A stretch of DNA of 40,428 nt from UBA10646 sp003456175 (GTDB taxonomy: Bacteria; Bacteroidota; Bacteroidia; Chitinophagales; Chitinophagaceae). The notes under the pieces were generated by a model. It was not told where the DNA came from, searched no databases, and worked only from the letters and a program-made list of their open reading frames with translations. This document shows positions 33,024 to 39,261 of this stretch, piece by piece (position 1 is the first letter of the stretch; every line of letters begins with the position of its first letter). Position numbers and translations under genes: made by a program. The stretch lies in assembly GCA_031976225.1 (NCBI GenBank), contig DALYLQ010000019.1, positions 1 through 40,428 of the forward strand, written 5' to 3'.

Positions 33024-34247
33024 ATGAGCCAATTTTTAAGCAACGAGCAATTAATAGATGTAGCCAAGCAGTTTGGAACACCATTGTACGTATACAATAC
33101 GCAACAAATTACACAGCAGTATGAGCAACTTACAGCAGCTTTTAAAAATGTAAAGGCACGCTTTTTTTATGCCTGCAAATCACTTACAAATGTGAACATA
33201 CTACAGCATTTACGTAAGTTAGGTAGTGGTTTAGATTGCGTAAGCATTAATGAAGTAATGCTAGGATTGAAAGCAGGTTTTGCACCACACAATATTTTAT
33301 ACACACCCAACTGTGTTGATTTCGAAGAAATTGAAGCTGCCAAGCAACTAGGTGTTCATATTAACATTGATAACATTAGTATTCTTGAACAATTCGGCAC
33401 CAAATATGGCGGCAGCTACCCTGTATGTATTCGTTTGAATCCGCATATTATGGCGGGCGGCAACTATAAGATTTCGACTGGACATGTTGATAGTAAGTTT
33501 GGCATTAGCATTCACCAGATCAGACACATTGAACGTGTAGTTAAAACTACCGGCATTCATGTGCAAGGCATACACATGCACACAGGTAGTGAGATTAAGG
33601 ATGTGAATGTGTTCTTGCAAGGGTTGGAGGTAATGTTTGCGATGGCAACACACTTCCCCAATATTGAGTTTATAGATTTGGGAAGTGGTTTTAAAGTGCC
33701 GTATCAGGCAGGCGATGTTCAAACCGATATTGATATACTAGGAACAAAAGTTGCTGAGGCATTTGAAGCCTACCAACAAGAAACAGGCAAATCATTAGAA
33801 GTATGGTTTGAACCAGGCAAATTTTTAGTGAGTGAAGCAGGATATTTTGTAGTAAAAGCAAACGTTATAAAACAAACAACTGCTACTGTTTTTGTAGGCG
33901 TGAATAGTGGTTTCAATCATTTGATTCGCCCTATGTTTTATGATGCCTACCATCGAATTGAAAATATAAGCAACCCGCAAGGTGCAGCACGTATTTATAC
34001 TGTTGTAGGTAACATTTGTGAAACCGACACGTTTGCTTGGGATCGAAAAATCAATGAAGTACGTGAAGGCGATTATCTGGTGTTTTATAATGCCGGTGCT
34101 TATGGTTTTGAGATGAGCAGTAATTTCAATAGCCGCCTACGCCCTGCTGAAGTAATGCTAAATGCAGCAGGACATTGGCAATTGATTCGTCAGCGTGAAA
34201 CTTTCGACGATCTACTACGCAATCAAATTATTAGTACAGAAGCTTAG
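33024..34247 (+). CDS. lysA: Diaminopimelate decarboxylase
   Basis: A 407-residue PLP enzyme making L-lysine from meso-diaminopimelate. The PLP lysine is K52 in FFYACKSLTN. HVQGIHMHTGSEI (about 182-194), the Gly-rich FIDLGSGFKVPY, EPGKFLVSEAGY (about 270-281) and GNICETDTFAWDR (about 330) are family motifs with the substrate-binding residues. ATG 33024 is taken rather than an upstream ATG, because the latter would overlap the divergent MATE leader. A TATCTTAG box just upstream is a near match to the -7 consensus. A 12-mer short-form repeat lies at 33208-33219. Confidence 0.96.
   Translation: MSQFLSNEQLIDVAKQFGTPLYVYNTQQITQQYEQLTAAFKNVKARFFYACKSLTNVNILQHLRKLGSGLDCVSINEVMLGLKAGFAPHNILYTPNCVDFEEIEAAKQLGVHINIDNISILEQFGTKYGGSYPVCIRLNPHIMAGGNYKISTGHVDSKFGISIHQIRHIERVVKTTGIHVQGIHMHTGSEIKDVNVFLQGLEVMFAMATHFPNIEFIDLGSGFKVPYQAGDVQTDIDILGTKVAEAFEAYQQETGKSLEVWFEPGKFLVSEAGYFVVKANVIKQTTATVFVGVNSGFNHLIRPMFYDAYHRIENISNPQGAARIYTVVGNICETDTFAWDRKINEVREGDYLVFYNAGAYGFEMSSNFNSRLRPAEVMLNAAGHWQLIRQRETFDDLLRNQIISTEA
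33208..33219 (+). repeat. 12-mer short form ATTTACGTAAGT, inside lysA
   Basis: Encodes HLRKL in frame; one of five exact copies of the short form (another coding copy is at 26709-26720 in hisS). Confidence 0.45.
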
Positions 34248-34262
34248 CAGCCCAATTATTTC

Positions 34263-34730
34263 ATGCAGCATAACATTAAGCACAACGTAACCATTCGGAA
34301 AGCCATTAAAAGCGATTGCCCTCGTATGATGGAACTCATACATGAACTTGCTGTGTATGAACAAGCACCCAACGAAGTAACGGTTACAATAGAGCATTTT
34401 GAAGAAAGTGGCTTTGGTAACAATCCGGTATGGTGGGCTTATGTAGCCGAGGTTGAGGGTACTGTTATTGGCTTTGCACTTTACTACATACGCTATAGCA
34501 CTTGGAAGGGGCAACGTATGTATCTTGAAGATTTGTTGGTAACAGAATCTTGGAGGGGAAAAGGCATTGGCATGCTGCTTTTTAATGCATTGATAGCTGC
34601 TGCGAAAGAACAACAACTTAACGGTATTACTTGGCAAGTGCTAGACTGGAATGAACCGGCTATCAACTTTTATAAAAAGCTTTCAGCCAACTTTGATGCC
34701 TCTTGGGTGAATTGCAGTATTAACGTATAA
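34263..34730 (+). CDS. GNAT-family N-acetyltransferase
   Basis: A 155-residue acetyltransferase. The start HNVTIRKAIKSDCPRMMELI is the usual first strand and helix. The acetyl-CoA-binding motif A is LEDLLVTESWRGKGIGMLLFNAL (split, about 81-103) with the R/Q-x-x-G-x-G/A pattern RGKGIG, and motif B is WQVLDWNEPAINFYKKLSA (about 126-144). The form resembles diamine/thialysine acetyltransferases (SAT family: MYLEDLLV and WQVLDWNEPAI), but the substrate is not certain. It lies 15 nt after lysA and is likely cotranscribed, which would fit an amine or lysine-like substrate (inference). Confidence 0.9.
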   Translation: MQHNIKHNVTIRKAIKSDCPRMMELIHELAVYEQAPNEVTVTIEHFEESGFGNNPVWWAYVAEVEGTVIGFALYYIRYSTWKGQRMYLEDLLVTESWRGKGIGMLLFNALIAAAKEQQLNGITWQVLDWNEPAINFYKKLSANFDASWVNCSINV

Positions 34731-34731
34731 C

Positions 34732-34743
34732 ACTTACGTAAAT
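34732..34743 (-). repeat. 12-mer short form ACTTACGTAAAT
   Basis: Immediately after the acetyltransferase stop codon, 9 nt before the long GGCC-tipped hairpin. Confidence 0.6.
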
Positions 34744-34752
34744 GATTGATAT

Positions 34753-34803
34753 ACGCAAACGAGAGAGAGGGCGGCCTTCGGCCGCCCTCTCTCTCGTTTG
34801 CGT
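34753..34803 (-). terminator. Longest GGCC-tipped hairpin, between the GNAT and RluB genes
   Basis: A 24-bp perfect stem: outer ACGCAAACGAGAGAGA, inner GGGCGGCC, loop TTC. It ends 7 nt from the stop of the minus-strand RluB-type gene and 22 nt from the stop of the plus-strand acetyltransferase gene, so it could serve both. Neither side has a compact U-tract directly at the base. Confidence 0.8.
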
Positions 34804-34810
34804 TTGATAC

Positions 34811-36040
34811 TTATTTTTTTGTAAATGAGCTGTTTAAAAACTTCAGATTTCTAATTTCTTTCTCATTCAAAAAACGCCACTTGCCACGCTCTACATTTTT
34901 CTTCGTAAGATTCGCAAACATTACACGATCTAAGTTGCGAACATCGTAACCTAAATGCTCAAACAAACGTCGTACAATTCTATTACGACCACTATGTATT
35001 TCTATGCCAATTACACTTTTATCTTTCGCATCGGCATAGGCTAAACTATCGGCTGCAATAAAACCATCTTCTAGTTGAACACCTTGTAATATTTCTTGAA
35101 AATGCGTTTTTGTAAGCACCTTATCCAACTTAACTTCATAGATCTTTTTCACCTGAAAGCTAGGATGCGTAAGCTTTTGCGCCAACTCACCATCGTTGGT
35201 CATTAATAAAACACCGGTAGTATTACGATCTAAACGACCAACCGGATAGATACGTTGTTGTGCTGCATCTTTTACTAAATCCAATACCGTTTTACGCCCT
35301 TCAGGATCTTTCACCGTAGTGATATAATCTTTGGGTTTATTTAATAATATGTATACCAGATTGTGCTGTATATGTAGCAACTTGCCGCCAAACTTTATTT
35401 TGTCATCGCTGCTAACTTTAAAACCCGGCTCATATACTTTATCGCCATTTACTTCCACCTTTCCAGATTTCACAATTTCAGCAGCTTCTCGCCTACCGCA
35501 AATACCGGCATAAGCAATGAATTTATTCAAAGGCATTTTTTCATTAGCAGGTTTTACCGGAGCTGCTTCAGCTTTGAACTTGGTAGTTCTAGCTGTGGCA
35601 GCACCTGCACCTTTATTTACCGTAAGGTTATTAGCAGGTGTAGTTACACGCTTTTGCCACTGCGGTTCATAACCTTGCTTATCTGTTTTATACGATTTTT
35701 TGGCGGTTGCCGGCTTAGCAGTACTTAACAATGCTGCGGCCTTTTTAATGTCGCCTTTTACAAAGCTATCGGCCCACTGTTGTAGTTGCTCTTTTTCAGA
35801 TTGGTACTCCCTTGCGGTAAATGTTTTTTTGCCGGCAGGCTTTGTGCCACGAGGGGCATTACTTGGTGCGTTATACTGCCAGCCTTGTTGTTCTTCTCGC
35901 TTTTTCTGACGCATTGCTTCACCTACTGCACGTGCTTCGGCTTTTGCTTTGCGTTTTTCTTGTTTTAAAGTTTCTTTCTTTTTTGCACCGGCAAGTTTTG
36001 GATTAATAAACTTGTCGAAGCCAGCTGTTGCTTTCGCCAT
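34811..36040 (-). CDS. rluB: RluB-type rRNA pseudouridine synthase with long N-terminal extension
   Basis: A 409-residue protein. The enzyme proper starts at about 169 with an S4 RNA-binding domain (MPLNKFIAYAGICGRREAAE..., KSGKVEVNGDKV). The catalytic domain of the RsuA/RluB/RluE/RluF type follows, with GRLDRNTTGVLL and catalytic D271, and HSGRNRIVRRLFEHLGYDV near the end. Residues 1-168 are a Lys/Ala/Gln-rich, probably disordered extension that could bind RNA. Two repeat copies (35615, 35809) lie in this extension. The synthase part is complete. The target, likely U2605-type in 23S rRNA, is inferred from the family. Confidence 0.9.
   Translation of the reverse strand: MAKATAGFDKFINPKLAGAKKKETLKQEKRKAKAEARAVGEAMRQKKREEQQGWQYNAPSNAPRGTKPAGKKTFTAREYQSEKEQLQQWADSFVKGDIKKAAALLSTAKPATAKKSYKTDKQGYEPQWQKRVTTPANNLTVNKGAGAATARTTKFKAEAAPVKPANEKMPLNKFIAYAGICGRREAAEIVKSGKVEVNGDKVYEPGFKVSSDDKIKFGGKLLHIQHNLVYILLNKPKDYITTVKDPEGRKTVLDLVKDAAQQRIYPVGRLDRNTTGVLLMTNDGELAQKLTHPSFQVKKIYEVKLDKVLTKTHFQEILQGVQLEDGFIAADSLAYADAKDKSVIGIEIHSGRNRIVRRLFEHLGYDVRNLDRVMFANLTKKNVERGKWRFLNEKEIRNLKFLNSSFTKK
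35615..35628 (+). repeat. 14-mer repeat, exact, inside the RluB extension
   Basis: Coding strand reads LTVN in the disordered linker (NNLTVNKG), the same peptide as in nuoM. Confidence 0.9.
35809..35822 (-). repeat. 14-mer repeat variant (ATTTACCGCAAGGG), inside the RluB extension
   Basis: Second copy in the same low-complexity extension; encodes FTAR. Confidence 0.65.
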
Positions 36041-36085
36041 AACATTTGTTTTAGCCGTTTTTCAACGGGATGATTGATATAATAA

Positions 36086-37123
36086 TTAACCTTTATTCGC
36101 TAACTGACCACATGCAGCATCTATATCTTTTCCTCGGCTGCGGCGTAAGTGAGCATTCACCTTGTTCGCCGATAAATACTGCATAAACTGATCTACCACT
36201 TTTTCATCGGGCTTACGGAATTTAGCCATATCAATGCTGTTATATTCAATGATATTCACTAAATCGGCAGGCACTTGGCGGAATACTTTAATTAGTTCAT
36301 CGGCATCTTTCTGCGAGTCATTAAAGTCTTTGAATAAAATATATTCAAACGTAATTTCGTTTTTAGTTTGCTTATAAAAATAATTTAATGCTTCTATCAA
36401 TGCCTTTATGTTATTAGTTTCATTGATAGGCATAATTTCATTTCGCTTTACATCGTTAGCTGCATGCAAGCTTAACGCTAGTTTAAAACGCACTTTATCG
36501 TCGCCAAGTTTCTTAATCATTTTCGCAACACCAGCCGTACTCACAGTAATGCGACGAGGACTCATACCTAGTGCTTCTTCTGAGCTAATACGTTCAATAG
36601 ATCGTAATACATTGTTGTAGTTGAGCAAAGGTTCGCCCATGCCCATAAATACAATATTGGTTAGTTTTTTCTGATATACCTGCTCACTTTGCTGATTCAA
36701 GAGTACCACCTCATCAAATATTTCATCGAACGTGAGGTTTCGTTTTCTATCCATGTATCCAGTTGCACAAAACTTACAACTTAAACTGCAACCAATTTGG
36801 CTGCTTACGCAAGCTGTTTTCCGTTCGTCGGTAGGTATAAGTACCCCCTCTACCAAGTGGCCATCATGCGTTTTGAATCTGCTCTTAATGGTACCATCGG
36901 CACTATGTTGTGTAGCATCTACCTGCAATGCTGGCAGTACAAATTGCGATTGCAACTGTTCTCGCAACGCCTTGCTAATATTGCTCATAGCATCGAAACT
37001 GTGGGCTTGCTTTTGCCAAATCCATTCGTATACCTGCTGTGCTCTAAATTTTTTTTCGCCCATTTGCAAGAAGTAATCTGTTAACTCTTGCTGTGTTAAA
37101 TGGCGAATATTCTGTAAGTCCAT
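36086..37123 (-). CDS. rlmN: Dual-specificity 23S rRNA/tRNA adenine-C2 methyltransferase RlmN
   Basis: A 345-residue radical-SAM enzyme that methylates A2503 of 23S rRNA and A37 of some tRNAs. The CxxxCxxC cluster motif is C112, C116, C119 (GCSLSCKFCATG). GMGEPLLNY (about 180-188), STAGVAKMI, LSLHAAND and the C-terminal RRSRGKDIDAACGQL, with the methyl-carrying cysteine, are present. ATG 37123 (MDLQNIRHLT) is chosen: a TACTTTTG box sits 4 nt upstream, and a longer frame would run into the peroxiredoxin terminator. Confidence 0.96.
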   Translation of the reverse strand: MDLQNIRHLTQQELTDYFLQMGEKKFRAQQVYEWIWQKQAHSFDAMSNISKALREQLQSQFVLPALQVDATQHSADGTIKSRFKTHDGHLVEGVLIPTDERKTACVSSQIGCSLSCKFCATGYMDRKRNLTFDEIFDEVVLLNQQSEQVYQKKLTNIVFMGMGEPLLNYNNVLRSIERISSEEALGMSPRRITVSTAGVAKMIKKLGDDKVRFKLALSLHAANDVKRNEIMPINETNNIKALIEALNYFYKQTKNEITFEYILFKDFNDSQKDADELIKVFRQVPADLVNIIEYNSIDMAKFRKPDEKVVDQFMQYLSANKVNAHLRRSRGKDIDAACGQLANKG

Positions 37124-37127
37124 CGGG

Positions 37128-37135
37128 CAAAAGTA
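37128..37135 (-). promoter_or_regulatory. Possible -7 element abutting the rlmN start
   Basis: TACTTTTG on the minus strand fits TAnnTTTG exactly and lies only 4 nt before the ATG, implying a leaderless or very short leader. Confidence 0.45.
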
Positions 37136-37198
37136 ATCTATTTTGCCGCAAATGGCTGTTAAAGCAGCAAACTGTGCACCAGATGGCATTAACAAATA

Positions 37199-37224
37199 AA
37201 GCCTGAGCATAGTTGCTCAGGCTT
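37199..37224 (-). terminator. Intrinsic terminator after the peroxiredoxin gene
   Basis: An 11-bp perfect stem AAGCCTGAGCA with TGCTCAGGCTT and a 4-nt loop. On the minus strand it begins 22 nt after the stop and is followed by TTTATTTG. Confidence 0.85.
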
Positions 37225-37245
37225 TTTCACGATAATCAAATGTAC

Positions 37246-37884
37246 CTAATTTAAGTTAGGTTGGGGGGTGTACCTTAAATAGGGTTTCACAACTTTAACA
37301 CCTTTTGGAAATTTTTCTAACGCCACTTCAGTACTTATTGCAGGTACCACAATTACATCTTCTCCATGTTGCCAATTCGCTGGTGTTGCAACGCTATGTT
37401 GGGCTGTTAGCTGCAGGGAATCAATTACCCGCAATACTTCAACAAAATTGCGTCCGGTACTTGCAGGATAGGTTATAATGAGTTTTATCTTTTTATCTGG
37501 ACCAATGATAAATAACGACCTTACGGTAAAACTTTCACTCGCATTAGGGTGAATCATATCGTAAGTGGTAGCAACGGCCTTATCTTCATCGGCAATGATG
37601 GGAAAATCTACGTTGGTGTTTTGTGTTTCATTAATATCGCCAATCCATTCGAAATGTTTCTCTATCGGATCCACACTAAGAGCCAATACTTTCACATTAC
37701 GTGCCTCAAAAGCATCTTTTAATTGCGATGTTTTACCAAGTTCAGTGGTGCATACAGGCGTAAAATCGGCCGGATGCGAAAACAACACTCCCCAACTATC
37801 ACCTAAGTATTCGTAAAAGTCAATTTTACCAATAGTGGTAACAGCCTGAAAATTAGGTGCTGTATCTCCCAAACGTAAACCCAT
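37246..37884 (-). CDS. Peroxiredoxin, 1-Cys (Prx6) type
   Basis: A 212-residue thiol peroxidase that reduces hydrogen peroxide and organic peroxides. The peroxidatic cysteine is C45 in SHPADFTPVCTTELG. The longer C-terminal domain (about 170-212, VVVPAISTEVALEKFPKGVKV, then YLRYTPQP) is typical of the Prx6 group rather than the 2-Cys AhpC group, and no resolving cysteine is evident. The gene is monocistronic with its own terminator. A near-repeat at 37518-37531 encodes the conserved FTVR and is likely chance. Confidence 0.95.
   Translation of the reverse strand: MGLRLGDTAPNFQAVTTIGKIDFYEYLGDSWGVLFSHPADFTPVCTTELGKTSQLKDAFEARNVKVLALSVDPIEKHFEWIGDINETQNTNVDFPIIADEDKAVATTYDMIHPNASESFTVRSLFIIGPDKKIKLIITYPASTGRNFVEVLRVIDSLQLTAQHSVATPANWQHGEDVIVVPAISTEVALEKFPKGVKVVKPYLRYTPQPNLN
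37518..37531 (-). repeat. 14-mer repeat variant (TTTTACCGTAAGGT), inside the peroxiredoxin gene
   Basis: One mismatch in the ATTT foot; encodes FTVR in a conserved strand. Confidence 0.4.
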
Positions 37885-37973
37885 AGTGTTTTTCTTTTAA
37901 TATGAATCAATTGTTGGGAGCTAAAATAATATTATCCTACAAAATTGGTAGACTTATTTTGTTAAAAAAAAAT

Positions 37974-39137
37974 TTATCCTCGCTTTTTACTAGCACCAGC
38001 TTTCACCAAAGCAGTTAATCCAAATTTGTTCTTTACATCGTCAATAGCCTTGTATAACTGATGGGTTTTACCAGTATCATCGAACAAACTTGCTTGCTGT
38101 GCATGTTCGGTAAAGTCTGACAAACGAACTCCTAACAAACGAACAGACATACCCTTTCGGTACAATTGATGAAATAATGCTTTTGCAGCTACAAGTATTT
38201 CAGCATCGCTAAGTGTATATGGTATATGCGATTGCTTGCTGGTAGTTTCAAAATCAGGATACCGAATTTTTACCGTTACACAACCCGCCAACTTACCATC
38301 TTGTCGCAGTTCAAAACCAATGCGTTCAACCATTCTGGCAAGCTGCGCCAACAACACATCGGTATCGGTAATATTTTCATCGAAAGTGTTTTCTGTAGAT
38401 ATGCTTTTTGCTTCATGATAATTACCTACCACACCATGATGAATGCCATTACTTTTTTCCCATAAATCACTGCCGTACTTGCCGAAATACTTTTCTAATA
38501 ATGCCTTCGGCATTGCAGCAATATCGCCAATGGTTTGAATGTTCAATGCCTCTAGTTTAGGCAGTGTATGCTTACCAACACCCGGAATTTTATTTACCCG
38601 TAAGGGTGCCAGAAAATGTTGCTCCTGCCCAGGAGGTACAAACAAGTAACCGTTAGGTTTTGCCTCATCGGTGGCAATTTTAGCAACCAACTTATTTGCT
38701 GCTAAACCAAACGAAATAGGTAGTTGTGTAGCGTCGATAATCATTTGCCGTAAGGCGAGTGTCCACTCAAATACATTAAAAAATGTATCCATACCTGTTA
38801 AATCAATATAAAACTCATCGATGGAAGCTTTTTCAAACAAAGGAGCTTTGCTAGCAATAATATCGGTAACCCAACGGCTGTAGCGGCTGTACTCACTACG
38901 GGTACCACGTAACACAATGGCTTCGGGACATAATTGCAACGCCTTTTTCATGCCCATAGCACTGTGTACACCAAACTTACGAGCCTCGTAACTGCACGCA
39001 GCTACCACGCCCCGCTCTCGGGTGCCACCAACAATAACGGGCTTACCTTTCAATGCGGGATTATTAATTACTTCAACACTCACAAAAAAGCTATCGAGGT
39101 CGAAGTGTGCGATATACGTTTGCGGTGCAGCTGGCAT
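37974..39137 (-). CDS. dinB: DNA polymerase IV (Y family)
   Basis: A 387-residue translesion polymerase. Metal-binding residues are seen in AHFDLDSFFVSVE (D13) and KASIDEFYIDLTG (Asp-Glu, about 105). GTRERGVVAACSYEARKFGVHSAM is the conserved fingers segment, NKIPGVGKHTLPKLEALNI the helix-hairpin-helix, and the little-finger domain with VKIRYPDFETTSKQ and VRLLGVRLSDF is complete. No beta-clamp motif was firmly identified. It is monocistronic. Two repeat-like stretches (38592, 38753) occur in the gene. Confidence 0.96.
   Translation of the reverse strand: MPAAPQTYIAHFDLDSFFVSVEVINNPALKGKPVIVGGTRERGVVAACSYEARKFGVHSAMGMKKALQLCPEAIVLRGTRSEYSRYSRWVTDIIASKAPLFEKASIDEFYIDLTGMDTFFNVFEWTLALRQMIIDATQLPISFGLAANKLVAKIATDEAKPNGYLFVPPGQEQHFLAPLRVNKIPGVGKHTLPKLEALNIQTIGDIAAMPKALLEKYFGKYGSDLWEKSNGIHHGVVGNYHEAKSISTENTFDENITDTDVLLAQLARMVERIGFELRQDGKLAGCVTVKIRYPDFETTSKQSHIPYTLSDAEILVAAKALFHQLYRKGMSVRLLGVRLSDFTEHAQQASLFDDTGKTHQLYKAIDDVKNKFGLTALVKAGASKKRG
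38592..38607 (+). repeat. Repeat variant with a longer stem (ATTTACCCGTAAGGGT)
   Basis: Extra C and matching extra G on either side of the GTAA loop keep the hairpin paired (ACCC/GGGT). Inside dinB, encoding PLRVN. Confidence 0.6.
38753..38766 (+). repeat. 14-mer repeat GC variant ATTTGCCGTAAGGC, inside dinB
   Basis: Both stem positions changed together; coding strand reads ALRQM. Confidence 0.55.
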
Positions 39138-39158
39138 TTTGTAAAAGTAGTAAAGGTA

Positions 39159-39172
39159 CCCTTGCGGTAAAT
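39159..39172 (-). repeat. 14-mer repeat variant (ATTTACCGCAAGGG) upstream of dinB
   Basis: Single clear copy, 21 nt before the dinB ATG. At the +30 offset only ATTT remains (39189), with AATCGC in the spacer, suggesting a decayed head-to-head pair. Confidence 0.7.
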
Positions 39173-39212
39173 AGAATCGCGTAGCGATATTTCAGCTGTG
39201 TAATCAAATGAA

Positions 39213-39237
39213 GTTGGGGCGCCTCCGGCGCCCCAAC
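39213..39237 (-). terminator. Short GC-rich hairpin after the adhesin-like gene
   Basis: The 11-bp stem GTTGGGGCGCC with GGCGCCCCAAC and a 3-nt loop TCC starts 24 nt after the stop on the minus strand. Same general design as the GGCC-tipped hairpins, with GGCGCC in place of GGCGGCC. No strong U-tract. Confidence 0.7.
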
Positions 39238-39261
39238 AACCATCTGTTTGTAAGAAAACGA

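Noticed and set aside
37141..37156. TTTTGCCGCAAATGGC as a repeat copy
   Set aside because: It matches half of the motif only; the GGY side of the hairpin is missing.
37124..37210. Upstream start for rlmN at 37210
   Set aside because: The extension overlaps the peroxiredoxin terminator, and a -7-like box lies directly before ATG 37123.
564..39172. The repeats as a CRISPR array
   Set aside because: Copies are scattered over 40 kb in both orientations, 14 nt long, without regular spacers or cas genes.
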